This document shows positions 45,958-57,100 of a stretch of DNA of 60,649 nt, piece after piece. Position 1 is the first letter of the stretch. Every line of letters begins with the position of its first letter. The position numbers were made by a program, and so were the translations under genes. The notes under the pieces are model-generated. The model was not told the origin of the DNA. It was given only the letters and a program-made list of their open reading frames with translations, and did no database searches. Origin of the DNA: CAZSSM01 sp964609385 (GTDB lineage: Bacteria; Planctomycetota; Planctomycetia; Isosphaerales; Isosphaeraceae); the NCBI GenBank assembly GCA_964609385.1, contig CAZSSM010000043.1, positions 1 through 60,649 of the forward strand. The letters run 5' to 3'.

Positions 45958-46324
45958 CCAGGTAGATTGCAGGGAATCTCCTTGCTCTCGACTCGTTTGA
46001 CTACAGGTTATCTAACAAAGTCGCAGCCGCCACGAATGTGTGGGGTTCGCGAGGAAATGACGGGCGTGGTTTGAAACTCGCGGAGCATCTGGATATGCTG
46101 TTGCCTAGGTTACACGTTGGCACTCCCTGACGTGTGAGGCAACACGAATCCAGGCCTTGCGAAATTATTGGGATCACGGCGACACTTCCGACCATAACGC
46201 TTTGTTGGGTGAGGGGGCGGCTGCCTGTGGCTTCGAGTCTTTCGTCAAGGTTGGACAAGTCCACGCCAGCGTGACGAACAGTTCGCGGGTGTGTTGCGGT
46301 ACGACGACGAGGGATGACTCCATA
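45958..46324 (+). other. Spacer after hisA
   Basis: About 370 bp. The downstream frame is open back to 46157, but those residues do not look like protein. Nothing else is recognised. Confidence 0.4.
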
Positions 46325-47191
46325 ATGAGTGAAACCCCAAAATACGGTTCCGAACCGACGGCCAGCACACCACCAACCGCTGATCGATCTCTGACGACCG
46401 CCGCACCTACTGGGCAGCCGATGGCCAAAGCGGCACGGTCCTATCGAGGTTTCTCGATCGCCCTCATCAGTGTGGCGGCGATTTGCGGCCTGGCCAGTTG
46501 GGGGATCGGTGAAGGTGCTCTCATCGGTCTGGAACCTTCCTTCCAGATGGATGAGGAGACCCAAGGAGCTATTGAGACGTCGACGGCTGAAGTGAAGCGG
46601 CAGATGTTTGAGGCGGAACTCTGGACGGCCGTGATCAGCTACACGGCGTTAGGTGGATTACTCGGGCTCGGCCTAGGTCTTTTGGGATCAGTTTACGGAA
46701 TCCCAAGAGCGGGTCGTTGGGTGTTTGGACCATTGATTGGCTTGTTTGTCGGAGCGCTCGGTGGTGGCACCGCGACGTACTTCTTAGCCTTGATGTTTCA
46801 GAAGGCCCTGCAGGCTAATCCGCAGGCGTACGCCAACGACCTGTTGGGTGGAATCTTGATCCATTGCGGCATGTGGATGGCGGCAGGGGTGGCTGGATCG
46901 CTTGCCCTGAGCATCGGTCTGCTTGGCTGGAAGCGGGCGCCGCTGGCAGCGATCGGCGGGATCCTTGGGGTGATTTTCGGCACCTTCCTCTACGACATCC
47001 TTGGCGGGATTCTGTTCGCAACTGCCCAGACGAGCCATCCTTACGCCCATGGTAATGCGGATTCCCAGGACTTCTGGGCACGGATGCTTGCGCACTTGAG
47101 CATAACTCTCTTTGTGGCACTGGGCACGCTATGGATGCTTCGCGACGCGCTACGGGATAAAATGAGCGACTCGACGTTCGAAACGGGTTGA
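46325..47191 (+). CDS. Polytopic membrane protein, unknown function
   Basis: 288 residues starting MSETPKYGSEPTAS. A Thr/Pro-rich cytoplasmic-type N terminus is followed by about six hydrophobic segments (GFSIALISVAAICGLASWG, YTALGGLLGLGLGLLGSVYG, WVFGPLIGLFVGALGGG and others), many Gly-rich. Residues between the first and second helices are polar and may lie outside the membrane. I do not recognise a family. ATG 46325 is favoured by composition. Confidence 0.7.
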   Translation: MSETPKYGSEPTASTPPTADRSLTTAAPTGQPMAKAARSYRGFSIALISVAAICGLASWGIGEGALIGLEPSFQMDEETQGAIETSTAEVKRQMFEAELWTAVISYTALGGLLGLGLGLLGSVYGIPRAGRWVFGPLIGLFVGALGGGTATYFLALMFQKALQANPQAYANDLLGGILIHCGMWMAAGVAGSLALSIGLLGWKRAPLAAIGGILGVIFGTFLYDILGGILFATAQTSHPYAHGNADSQDFWARMLAHLSITLFVALGTLWMLRDALRDKMSDSTFETG

Positions 47192-47409
47192 ATGCTAGTT
47201 GTCGAACCGACAAGCTTTGTTCGGCTCGAACGTAGGAACAGCTGAAGTCAAGCTTCGCTGAGATGGGTTGACGCTCCATCGTTTGCAGAAATATGGTAAT
47301 CCGAGACAAACCGAGTTTTGTCCCATCGATGTTCGACGCTTCCACGCATTTCGAAGCTCAAGGGCTCGCGTCCTGCGCCGGCATTGTAGATCGTCACACA
47401 CTTAACTTT

Positions 47410-47415
47410 GGAGAG
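47410..47415 (+). promoter_or_regulatory. Ribosome binding site for the small lipoprotein
   Basis: GGAGAG four bases before ATG 47420. It argues against the in-frame TTG at 47408 as start. Confidence 0.5.
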
Positions 47416-47419
47416 ACCG

Positions 47420-47614
47420 ATGCGTTCGTTTTTTCACTCGTTAGGTCTTCGTTTACTGGTGGCCCTACTCTGTGGTTTCGGGCTTTCGACTACCTTGGCT
47501 GGATGCGGCAGCAATCCCAATGATGAAGGCCTCAGCTCCATGGAATCGACCGTCCCTGAAGATGCTCCGGAGAGCATGGAGGAATACTTCGAGCGAGAGC
47601 AGCAAGAAAACTGA
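47420..47614 (+). CDS. Small lipoprotein, 64 residues
   Basis: Signal peptide (LGLRLLVALLCGFGLSTTLAGC) with lipobox LAGC, then about 35 acidic polar residues with a Glu-rich end. Such tiny lipoproteins often sit near DUF1559 genes in planctomycetes, as I recall. The function is unknown. Confidence 0.65.
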   Translation: MRSFFHSLGLRLLVALLCGFGLSTTLAGCGSNPNDEGLSSMESTVPEDAPESMEEYFEREQQEN

Positions 47615-48436
47615 CTACTGGTCGGTCAATTTTACAATTGTAATTGCCAACTCAACTAATTTGGCATGAGATGCTCACACAGTTTTGTGTGATTGTACCC
47701 ACCTATGATGCGATCCCCCTCCCGGTCCATGGGGGGATTGCAATGCATTGCTAGCTTAGCGAATTCGTTTTCTCGTAGTGTAGTTTAGGGAAGCGTAATG
47801 GCCGGATTCACCCGCTTCCATTAATCGATATTAACAGAATAATTCCAAATTTAGCACTAAAATCAAGTAGGATCCATGAGCGTCCGGTTGGGTCGAAAGG
47901 AACCCGTCGATTCTAAGGGTTGATGTGTTTGCAGGTCGGTAAACTATCGGGCGATAGCTTTGGTGATTGCCAGTTTTTTTGGCACGATATCGATGCCTCC
48001 TGGTGTGTCATTCGTCGAAACTTAATCTTGCAACGTCTGAGGTTCCTTTCCGTTCGACAGGCGTCAGAGGATGAAGGATCTCAGTCATAACACTGATTTT
48101 TCTGGGGGTTGGTAAGATTTTCTCGAGGTTGTTCTGGAAATTAACTCCTGTCATTCCATCCCTGCTTGACGGATATTCGCGGAATGCTTAGGGTCATTTT
48201 GTCCCGTCTTCATTACGGTCTCATGCGATACTAATCGCCGAGCCTAACCTGGCCGAGTGAGTGCTCGTTGTCCTTTCTGTTCCATTCGTTAGTACCGGTT
48301 GGAACTTCGTGCTCGGCAGGTTCGATTACTGAATATCGGCTCGCCAGACTTTGAACGATCCCGTGTGGAGTGCCGGGACCGAACGATTTTCACACTCGCT
48401 CTACTCCTTGATTGTCCATAACTAAGGGTCGTGTTC
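47615..48436 (+). other. 820-bp spacer before the DUF1559 gene
   Basis: Lower in G+C than the genes around it. Apart from the hairpin at 47675-47692 nothing is recognised. It probably carries the promoter and a long 5' leader of the prepilin-like gene. Confidence 0.45.
47675..47692 (+). terminator. Hairpin after the small lipoprotein gene
   Basis: TCACACA, loop GTTT, TGTGTGA: a perfect 7-bp stem 60 bases after the stop. It is followed by TTGT only, so it is a weak terminator candidate. Confidence 0.35.
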
Positions 48437-49633
48437 ATGATGAGAAATTTGTCCGCAAAGACACGTTCGTCCGGCTTTACTCTGATCGAACTCCTGGTGG
48501 TGATCGCGATCATCGCTGTCCTGATCTCGCTACTATTGCCGGCGGTGCAATCGGCCCGCGAGGCCGCCCGCCGCGCTCAGTGCCAGAACAACCTCAAGCA
48601 AATCGGCCTGGCCATGGCCAATTATGAAAGCTCGACTTCGGCGCTCCCGCCGGTCATGATTTGTTTTGCTCCGGGTGACTTTCATCCCAGTGGAACCAAT
48701 GCTGGCCAGCAGTGGTCGATCCACTCGCGACTGTTACCATTTCTCGAGCAGGGAGCAATCTACGACGCGATCAATTTCGGTTTCGGCGAAAGATGGGGCG
48801 GAGGCGGGAACATCGTTGGGGATGCTCTACCTGGCTCCACCGGTGACGGAAGCTACTGGACGGTTGCCAATGCAACGGTCGTTGCCAATCAGATCGACGC
48901 TTTTCTGTGTCCATCGGATGAAGGTCAAGGGAATCTCACCGGGATTCGCTTTTTCCCAGGGGGACCGCTTCAATTGATTGGTGGCTTTAGCTACCCTTTC
49001 AACGTTGGCACCAACCCCTTCACCGGCCCGAACAGTGGTCGTGTAAACGGTCCAGCCTATTTCCCTGAGATAGTCGCGGCCCTCCAGACACCTGGATCTC
49101 GGTTTGATGGTGCCGCCGGCATCCTCGGCGGGATTCAGGCCCAGCAGACTGTGACCCTTGCCACGTTCATTGACGGGACTAGCAACACCGTCATCTTTAG
49201 TGAATGGGTTAAAGGCGATGGTCTGCCGCCGGCTGCCTCGACTGATGGCCTGAATCAGACCTATGTCGGGGTCAACCCACCCAATGCTTTCGGTGGTCAG
49301 ATCGACAATGACATTCTTCAGGCCAATCAGTGCCACGATCTGGCTCTTGATAGGAACTGGACCTGGAAAGGTGATTGGTGGGCTTCGGGTCAGTCCTGCA
49401 CCTACTCACACACCCAGACTCCTAACCGCCGTTCGTGCTACTACCAGGGCCTTAATCAGCCTGGTGGTGCGATCACGAACATTCTGGCTGCCAGCTCGTT
49501 CCACCCCGGTGGCGTTAATACGCTCCGAATGGACGGTTCTGTTTCCTTCGCCCAGACGACCATCGATCCACTGACCTGGAACGCGCTGGGCACCACCCGT
49601 GGTCGTGAAGTCATCAGCGCCGAGAATTTCTGA
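48437..49633 (+). CDS. DUF1559 / H-X9-DG prepilin-like protein
   Basis: Planctomycete-type major pseudopilin-like protein. The class III leader ends in SSG followed by FTLIELLVVIAIIAVLISLLLP, so cleavage falls between Gly and Phe and Glu5 is present. AAVQSAREAARRAQCQNNLK-type sequence continues the helix. The C-terminal box HPGGVNTLRMDG is exactly H-X9-DG. It has about 398 residues. ATG 48437 is preferred (AAGGG eight bases before it) over GTG 48431. The prepilin peptidase at 42.1 kb may process it. The cellular role of these abundant paralogous proteins is not established. Confidence 0.93.
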   Translation: MMRNLSAKTRSSGFTLIELLVVIAIIAVLISLLLPAVQSAREAARRAQCQNNLKQIGLAMANYESSTSALPPVMICFAPGDFHPSGTNAGQQWSIHSRLLPFLEQGAIYDAINFGFGERWGGGGNIVGDALPGSTGDGSYWTVANATVVANQIDAFLCPSDEGQGNLTGIRFFPGGPLQLIGGFSYPFNVGTNPFTGPNSGRVNGPAYFPEIVAALQTPGSRFDGAAGILGGIQAQQTVTLATFIDGTSNTVIFSEWVKGDGLPPAASTDGLNQTYVGVNPPNAFGGQIDNDILQANQCHDLALDRNWTWKGDWWASGQSCTYSHTQTPNRRSCYYQGLNQPGGAITNILAASSFHPGGVNTLRMDGSVSFAQTTIDPLTWNALGTTRGREVISAENF

Positions 49634-49797
49634 TTTCTCGATCCAGTCCCGAGTTTTCTCTGGAATGGGGTCTGTCGTCTGAGTTTTGCCATGCCCAGGG
49701 GACCGTTCGACCACACTTCTCTCGGTGGGTCGGACGGTCCCGATTTTCCGGATGGTTTCCCTGTCTTTTGCTTCGAAGGCTTCTAGGATCATCCTCG

Positions 49798-50883
49798 ATG
49801 ACTGCTAGAGCCCCCGATCCCTCTAAGAGTCGCGACCCTATCTCGGACTCGACACGGCCCTTGTGGCACACTTGGTTGATCGGTCTTTGCGTGATCGGTT
49901 TGCTGGTGACTATGGGTGCTGGTTGGTGGGCTTGGAGCGAAAGGTATCGAACGTCGTCGCTTCAGACGATTATAGCGACTTATGACCAACAGAATTTCAG
50001 CCGCGCTTATCGTCAGGCTGGCGAACATCTCAGTCGCTGGTCGAGCGATCGCCAGGCCCAGTTGCTGGCGGCAAAGAGCCTGAGTCGGCTCGGTTACGTC
50101 GATCGTGCCGAGGATTTATACGCGGCGATTCCAGACCTTTCGTTAGAGGATCGCCACGTACGTGGGGATGGCTTGGTTAATGCGCGTCGACATGAGCAGG
50201 CCGCGACGGTCTATCGCGACCTGCTCGAGCGTTGGCCCAACAACGTACTGGCGTTGCGTCGTCTGGCCGCCCTCGAGGTGGCGTTGGATCAGGTCCAGGT
50301 GGCCGTCAAGCTGGCCGACCGCTTGATCGCGATTCCTGAGGGACGGGTGATCGGCTACACACTCAAGGGGACACTCTATTTCAATGGTGGAGAGACCTTC
50401 GCATCGGCCGAGGCGCTCGGCAAGGTTCTCGAGCTAGACCCCAACCTCGATGAGATGCCCTTAGAGCCCCAGCAAATGTTCTGGGGTTATCTTTCCCAGA
50501 ACCTAATCACGTTAGGCCGTTCCGCCGAAGCGCGTCAGCACCTGGAACGCGCCCTTAACGAGCATCCTCGCGACGCCGGCCTGATGGATCTCATGGCCAG
50601 AACCTACGAACTGGAGGGTCGGATCGAGGAGGCGCGTCGATGTTGGCAAGAAGCCTCACGCTGGGACCCCAACCAGCCCAGCCCTTGGTTGAATCTGGGT
50701 CAACTTGCCCTGGCCGATCGCGACTACTCCGAGGCGATCTCACTCCTCGAGCGTGCGTCTCGGTGCGCACCGAATGCTCCCGAGCCCTACTACGTGCTCA
50801 GCCAGGCCTATCGACGCCTTGGGGACTCCGAACAGGCCGACTCCTATCGTCGTAAAGCCGATGCGTTACAGACCCCCCAATGA
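49798..50883 (+). CDS. Membrane-anchored TPR protein
   Basis: 361 residues. A cytoplasmic N terminus of about 30 residues is followed by one membrane helix (WLIGLCVIGLLVTMGAGWWAW), then tetratricopeptide repeats to the end (AEDLYAAIPDLSLEDRHVRG, AATVYRDLLERWPNNVLALR, ARQHLERALNEHPRDAGLMD, AISLLERASRCAPNAPEPYY). ATG 49798 is favoured over TTG 49768. It is the first gene of a plus-strand cluster with the ASPIC protein, a second TPR protein and the haem protein, and may scaffold them. Confidence 0.85.
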   Translation: MTARAPDPSKSRDPISDSTRPLWHTWLIGLCVIGLLVTMGAGWWAWSERYRTSSLQTIIATYDQQNFSRAYRQAGEHLSRWSSDRQAQLLAAKSLSRLGYVDRAEDLYAAIPDLSLEDRHVRGDGLVNARRHEQAATVYRDLLERWPNNVLALRRLAALEVALDQVQVAVKLADRLIAIPEGRVIGYTLKGTLYFNGGETFASAEALGKVLELDPNLDEMPLEPQQMFWGYLSQNLITLGRSAEARQHLERALNEHPRDAGLMDLMARTYELEGRIEEARRCWQEASRWDPNQPSPWLNLGQLALADRDYSEAISLLERASRCAPNAPEPYYVLSQAYRRLGDSEQADSYRRKADALQTPQ

Positions 50884-50925
50884 CGGGCAACACCCCGTGA
50901 TCCGATCACCGTGACGGACCTTGCC

Positions 50926-52752
50926 ATGAATCCCATGACTCGTCGTTTTCCTTATGCGATCGCCGGCCTTGTCCTACTCGGCCTGCTGAATGCCTGCCAG
51001 CCTGAATCGGAGTCGGTCGGGACCCCTGACGCCGATACCAATACGAGTTCCGAAGACAATGCAACGTCTGGTCTATCCGGATCCGTCCGCTTACCCGAGC
51101 TACCCGACTATCAATCGATGTTCGACGAGACGGGCACGATCGCCTTCGCCGACATCACTGAGTCGTCAGGAATTACGTTCGTCCACACCAGCGGGAACGG
51201 CCCCGAGAAGCACTTCCCGACGGCCAACGGCAGCGGTGTGGCCTTGTTGGACTACGACAGCGATGGCCGACTCGACATCTTCTTCCCCTCAACCCGACAC
51301 CTCCCCCTAGACGCGCCTAGCACCACCGGAGGAGCCCAGCTTTACCGGAACCTCGACGGCAAGACCTTCATCGATGTGACCGAGGAGGCGGGCGTCGGCT
51401 TCTTGGGTTTCTGCCACGGAGCGACGGTGGGCGATTACGACAACAACGGCGCCCCGGACCTATTCTTGGCCTGCCTCGGACCCAACGTCTTGTACATGAA
51501 CAATGGTGACGGCACCTTCCGGGAGGCCGGGGCCGGCTCGGGGCTCGACGTGCCTGACTGGTGCTCCGGCGCCGCGCCGTTGGACTTCGACGGCGATGGG
51601 CTCCTCGACCTCTATGTGTCCTGCTACGGCGAGTGGTCGCTGAAGGTCTCCGAGCGGTTCTGCGGTGATGTCGCCCGCGGAGTCCGGCTCTACTGCTCAC
51701 CACAATCGATCACCCCACACCGTGACTACCTCTTCCGCAACCTCGGCGAGGGTCGATTCCAAGACGTCACCGAGTCGGCCGGGATCTTCCGCGAAGACGG
51801 CCGGGGGCTCGGCGTCATCGCCGCCGACATCGACCTCGATGGAGACACCGACCTCTACGTCGCCAACGACATGTGCCCGAACTATCTGTTCCTAAACAAT
51901 GGCGATGGGACGTTCTCCGACAACTCGATCGATTCGGGTGCGGCTCTGACTGAGTCGGGCTTCGAGCAGGCCGGCATGGGTGTCGACATCGAGGACATCA
52001 CTGGTGACGGACTGCCCGACCTGTTTGTCACCAACTACAAAGGGGATTACAACACGATCTACGAGAACGTCGATGGTGATTTCTATCAAGATGTCAGCGC
52101 ACGGATGGGTGTCGTTCATGGGAGTATGCCCGAGGTCGGCTGGGGTTGCGCTCTGGCCGACTTCGACAACGACACCTGGCCCGACATGATCGTGGTCAAC
52201 GGCCACGTCGACGACAATCTCGAGGAGATCGGCCGCGACGGCCCCTACGCCCAACTGCCTAAACTCTGGCGGAACCAGGGTCGTGGCCGCTATCGGATGG
52301 TCCGTGACGGTGGCCCGTTCTTCGCACAAACGCATGTCTCCCGAGGCGCCGCTTTTGGCGACCTCGATGACGACGGCGACCTCGACATCGTCGTCAGCCG
52401 GATGGATGGCCCACCGGCGATCCTGGAGAACCGATCGCAAACCGGACATTGGATCCGGATCGAGCTGATTGGGCGCGACCACCGGACTGTCGTTGGATCG
52501 GTCGGCGAGGTCGATCTCGGTGACCGGGCCCTTATCCGACTAGCCAAAGGGGGGGGGAGCTACCTGTCATCGAACGATCCCCGAATCCTCATCGGGCTCG
52601 GCGAGCATGAGGTCGTCCCCCGACTGACCATCCGTTGGCCTGGTGGCGCAGTCACTGAGATGGTCGATCTCGACGTTGATCAGACTTACTGCATCGAAGA
52701 GCCCGTGGAGAGTATCGATACGGCGACTCGGTCCCCGGAGATGGTCCGATGA
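50926..52752 (+). CDS. FG-GAP/VCBS-repeat lipoprotein with ASPIC/UnbV C-terminus
   Basis: CRTAC1-like extracellular protein. A signal peptide with lipobox LNAC is followed by calcium-binding FG-GAP/VCBS units of a beta-propeller (LLDYDSDGRLDIFF, VGDYDNNGAPDLFL, LDFDGDGLLDLYV, ADIDLDGDTDLYV, EDITGDGLPDLFV, ADFDNDTWPDMIV, GDLDDDGDLDIVV). The last 100 residues (GHWIRIELIGR, GGSYLSSNDPRILIGLGE, LTIRWPGG) are the ASPIC/UnbV domain. The length is about 608 residues. Start at ATG 50926 or GTG 50911 is uncertain. Its stop overlaps the next TPR gene by four bases. Its ligand is unknown. Confidence 0.9.
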   Translation: MNPMTRRFPYAIAGLVLLGLLNACQPESESVGTPDADTNTSSEDNATSGLSGSVRLPELPDYQSMFDETGTIAFADITESSGITFVHTSGNGPEKHFPTANGSGVALLDYDSDGRLDIFFPSTRHLPLDAPSTTGGAQLYRNLDGKTFIDVTEEAGVGFLGFCHGATVGDYDNNGAPDLFLACLGPNVLYMNNGDGTFREAGAGSGLDVPDWCSGAAPLDFDGDGLLDLYVSCYGEWSLKVSERFCGDVARGVRLYCSPQSITPHRDYLFRNLGEGRFQDVTESAGIFREDGRGLGVIAADIDLDGDTDLYVANDMCPNYLFLNNGDGTFSDNSIDSGAALTESGFEQAGMGVDIEDITGDGLPDLFVTNYKGDYNTIYENVDGDFYQDVSARMGVVHGSMPEVGWGCALADFDNDTWPDMIVVNGHVDDNLEEIGRDGPYAQLPKLWRNQGRGRYRMVRDGGPFFAQTHVSRGAAFGDLDDDGDLDIVVSRMDGPPAILENRSQTGHWIRIELIGRDHRTVVGSVGEVDLGDRALIRLAKGGGSYLSSNDPRILIGLGEHEVVPRLTIRWPGGAVTEMVDLDVDQTYCIEEPVESIDTATRSPEMVR

Positions 52753-54056
52753 GTCGTCGCCGGATCCCGCCCGAGTTCTTGGCCATCGCTTTCATCGTCG
52801 TCTTGGTCGTGGGTGTCGTTGTCCTGAGCTGGGAGTCGGGGGCCGACCCTCGACGCACCTTGGCGGAGATCGGTACGATCGCCGCATTGGCCGAGGCAGG
52901 TCAGACCGATGAGGCTGAGCGTCGACTGCTCCGCGTGCTGGAGTCCCAGCCGGAGAATGCGGAAGCCCACCTGCTCATGGCGCAAATCCTCTTGCTCCCT
53001 TTGGAACAGACAGTCGGCCAGGACGAGCCGAGCGACGAGTTCCGCGTGGCCCAGGCTGAACGGGCGCTGGAGCATCTGGAACGTGTCAATCGAGAGGATC
53101 CGGATATTCAGGCAGTCCACTCGCTTTACCTAGGCAAAGCTAACTTTCATCTGGATCATTTGCCGGAGGCCGAGTCGTCGTGGCTCGAGGCGTTGCGGCT
53201 CGACCCTAAGATCCCCGAAGCAGGTTGGGCGCTTTTAGATCTTTACTACATGCAGGGCCGGGCTGACGAAGGGCGTCGCCTGGCCCTCCGATTGCACCAG
53301 ACCGAGCCCGACCCGAACGACCGCGTCGAACTCCTGTTGGAACTTGTCCGCCAGGATGCACAGCCTCTAGCCCCAGGCGCTGTTGTTGAGGAGTTCGGTC
53401 CGATCGCTGAGGCGCATCCCGAGGACCTTGCCTCAAGAATCGCTTTGGGGTTGGGCCAAGTTCGCGCGTCTCAGGTTCCCGACGGATTGGCCACGCTTCG
53501 GGGGATCGTCGAGCAATGGCCGGAGTCGACTTTGGCCTGGGACGCCCTGCTGACCGGACTCGATGATGCCGGCGAGGCCGGCTTGCTTGTCGAGACGCTC
53601 GATCGCCTCCCCGAATCTCTCGCCGACGACCCGCGGTTCCATGTCCATCGAGGTCGAGCCGCACAGGCTCAAGGTGATTGGGACGCGGCGATCGCCGCTT
53701 ACCAAGCCGCTTTTGAAGAGCGTCCCGACGACATGCGGCTGCTCTACCGCCTGCGGTCGATGCTCCGCAACGCAGGGCGAACCGATGGCCTTGATACGCT
53801 CGGACAGGCCATCGCCACCTACGAGGCGGCCTCTGACGAAGTCAGACTCCTTTACGAGGAGGCAAACGCGATCGGCCAGCACGGGATCGCCGAGCACCAC
53901 ACGATCTACCTCCGACTGGCCGATCAGCGCCGACGCATGGGGCGACTTGACGAAGCCCGTGCTTGGTATCGATTGGTGCTTGAACTAGTCCCCGACAACC
54001 CCGAGGCCCGGGCCGCCCTCGAAGTCCTCAAGGATCAAGACGATGTCCTCTCCTGA
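52749..54056 (+). CDS. Membrane-anchored TPR protein, second copy
   Basis: 435 residues. The N-terminal helix (FLAIAFIVVLVVGVVVLSW) anchors it; TPR repeats follow (AERRLLRVLESQPENAEAHL, ALEHLERVNREDPDIQAVHS, AAIAAYQAAFEERPDDMRLL, ARAWYRLVLELVPDNPEARA). It overlaps the ASPIC gene by ATGA. Its organisation parallels the TPR protein at 49.8 kb, with the ASPIC gene between the two. Confidence 0.88.
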   Translation: MSRRRIPPEFLAIAFIVVLVVGVVVLSWESGADPRRTLAEIGTIAALAEAGQTDEAERRLLRVLESQPENAEAHLLMAQILLLPLEQTVGQDEPSDEFRVAQAERALEHLERVNREDPDIQAVHSLYLGKANFHLDHLPEAESSWLEALRLDPKIPEAGWALLDLYYMQGRADEGRRLALRLHQTEPDPNDRVELLLELVRQDAQPLAPGAVVEEFGPIAEAHPEDLASRIALGLGQVRASQVPDGLATLRGIVEQWPESTLAWDALLTGLDDAGEAGLLVETLDRLPESLADDPRFHVHRGRAAQAQGDWDAAIAAYQAAFEERPDDMRLLYRLRSMLRNAGRTDGLDTLGQAIATYEAASDEVRLLYEEANAIGQHGIAEHHTIYLRLADQRRRMGRLDEARAWYRLVLELVPDNPEARAALEVLKDQDDVLS

Positions 54057-54189
54057 AGATGGAGGTCGGATCAAACGCACTATGTGAAGACGCCACATTG
54101 CACGAGTCCCGTTCCGTTCTCGGCTGTCGACAACGCTTCTGCCCGGCTCCGGTTTGGATCGCCTCTTCAGGCTCCGATGTCCCGATCGC

Positions 54190-54194
54190 GAGGA
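54190..54194 (+). promoter_or_regulatory. Ribosome binding site for the three-haem lipoprotein
   Basis: GAGGA five bases before ATG 54200. It selects this start over the open frame back to 54059, which lacks a signal peptide at its N terminus. Confidence 0.65.
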
Positions 54195-54199
54195 ATTCG

Positions 54200-57100
54200 A
54201 TGTCACGGTGCTGCTCTAGTCCGACCTCCTTGCTCTGTCTGATCGTTTTGGCCGCTCTGGGTTGCCGAGAGGACGATGATGTCGAACTCTCCTCCGTGCC
54301 GAGACCATCGACCACGATCGACTCCATCGATGCCTCCGAGGGAGCGTCCAATGGAGTCCCCATCGCCCCTGTCTCGTTGACAACGGTCCCCGAGTCCAAG
54401 ACCAAAGCGATTCCTCGAGCCGAGCAGCCGAGTGACCCAAACGATCGCAGCTCGAGCCGCGATCGGTCGACTACTGTCCGCATCGACTCCGGGATTGTCC
54501 TACCGTGGACGACTTCACGCGTTCGGGGGACACCAGAGCCCGCACCGCCTTATGCGGTCGAGCCAGCCTTCCCTGACCTGATTCTTGAGGAACCGGTCGT
54601 GATCACCGCCGTGCCGAGTACCGAGCGGCTGGTCGTTGCTCAGACCAATGGTCAAGTCGTAACATTCGCCCACGACTCGGATTCTCAGGCAGTCGATGTC
54701 GCCCTCGACTTGAGCAGCGAACGGCCCGGTTTCAACAGGCTCTTCGGGCTCGCCTTCCATCCAGACTACGCGCGGAACGGCCGGATCTACTTGTGCTACA
54801 CCGTTGGTCGGAAAGTCGACGACGGCACACGCGTCTCCGAATTCCGAACCAACCTGGCCGATCCCCCTCAGATCGACCCGTCCAGCGAGCGGGTCCTGTT
54901 GACTTGGTACGCTGGTGGCCACAACGGCGGCTGCCTCAAGTTCGGACCGATCGATGGGTATCTGTACATTTCGGCAGGCGATGGAGCGGATCCAACTCCG
55001 CCTGATCCGTTCAAGGCGGGTCAGGATCTGAGCACGTTGCTCTCCAAAATCATGCGCATCGATGTCGATCAGCGCGATCCTGATCGTCAATATCGCGTGC
55101 CGTCCGACAACCCGTTCGTCGACCGCCCCAAAGCGCGACCGGAGATCTGGGCCTATGGGTTCCGGAACCCGTGGCGGATGAGCTTCGACCGTCTGACCGG
55201 CAACCTCTGGGTGGGCGATGTCGGCTGGGAACTCTGGGAGATGGTCCACCGAGTGGAGGGCGGGGGCAACTACGGCTGGAGTCTGACCGAGGCCGGCCAG
55301 CCGGTTCGCTCAGACATTGAGCCTGGGCCCACACCGATCATTCCACCGGTGGTCCGTCACCCGCACTCCGAGGCTGCCTCGATGACGGGAGGCTTCGTCT
55401 ATCGGGGTTCGCGGCTACCTGAACTGCGAGGGATGTATATCTATGGCGACTATCAGGTCGGCACCATCTGGGGGCTTCGCTATGAGGCGGGCGAAGTCAC
55501 TGAACATCGAGTTCTGGCAGAGACCCCCATCCGCCTTTCTGCCTTCGGCGAAGACTCCGACGGCGAAATCTATTTGCTCGACTATCAACGAACGAATCAA
55601 GTCTATCGCTTGATCCGTAACGAGTCCCGTGGTGACAAGAACGCCGCGCCGTTCCCGAGACGGCTCAGCGAGACCGGCCTGTTCCGCTCGACCGCGCGGC
55701 ACGAACCGGAGGCTGGAGTGATTCCCTATGCGATCAATGCCACGATCTGGGAAGACCACGCTGAGGTCGAACGGTTGATGGCACTCCCCGAGTCGCACGC
55801 CATCACGTTCAAGGAAAACCGTCTTTGGGAATTCCCTGAAGGAGCCGTCCTAACAAGAACCATCTCCCGACAACTCAGAGCCGGCGACCCTTCGTCACGT
55901 CGACGTCTCGAGACTCAGATGCTTCATTTCGAAGGTGGGAGCTGGCGTCCCTACACATACGCCTGGAATGCCGAGCAGACAGATGCAGAACTCATCGATG
56001 CCGACGGCGGCGAACGGATCTGGACTTTCAACGATCCCTTGACTCCCAATGGCCAACGGACGATCACGACGCGTTACGCGGCCCGATCCGAATGTGTGCT
56101 TTGTCACAATCCCTGGGCAGGAGAAGGGCTCCTCTTCGGTCGTCAGTCGGCCACGCCGTTGACGGCCAACACCCTCCAACTCCACACCAATGTCGAGGTC
56201 GACGGTAAGGTGGTCGAACAACTCGCCCGCTTCCAGGACTTGGGTGTTTTCAACGAATCGTTCCCCGACACACCCGCGTCGACTTGGAACCGGCTGGTTG
56301 ATCCGCATGATTTCGATCAGCCCCTTGAGGCCCGCGCACGCTCCTATTTGGCGGCCAACTGCTCGCACTGCCACCGGTTCGGCGCAGGCGGTTCGGCCTC
56401 GATCTTCCTGACCTTCGACAAGGCGAACGATCAGATGAACGCCTTGGGGGTTGCTCCGATGCAGGGGAGCTTTAAGATCGACGGCGCACGAATCATCGAT
56501 CCCGGATCGCCGGTCACCTCAACGCTCTACTATCGGATGGCCAAGCTCGGCAGCGGTCGGATGCCGCGTGTTGGGGTCCACAAGGTCGACGTCGAGGGAC
56601 TCGACCTGATCTACAACTGGATCGCCCAACTCGATGCCGAGGGACAGTCCATCGCAGATCTCCCCGCTGACGACCACCGATTAGAGTGGGGGCGGCTCGA
56701 CCCATCGACCCTTGACGCTTTGGAGCGACTGTCGGATCCAAGGTTGCTCGACACACAGCCGGGTACTTCTAACAATACGTTGAACAGGATTCTCGAGGAC
56801 GTCGGGGGCGCCTTGGCGTTGCTTCGGATGATCGATCAAGGAGAGGTCGACGAAGCGGTCGTCGAGGCCATTCTCGACCGAATGGGCGAAGGCGGCCGAA
56901 CTGAAGTACGTGACCTTTTCGAGCGGTTCGTCCCCAAGGAACACCGAGTGGCTCGGTTAGGCCGACAGATCGACGTCCAAGAATTGCTGGAGGTTAACGG
57001 CGATCCCGATCAAGGCCGAGCACTCTATTTTGAAGGATCCGAACTGACATGTCGCGATTGCCACCGAGTTGGCGGCCAAGGGCGTGAAGTGGGCCCTGAT

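Noticed and set aside
52543..52560. Nine-G run in the ASPIC gene as a possible frameshift
   Set aside because: The frame stays open and gives the expected family sequence KGGGSYLSS across the run.
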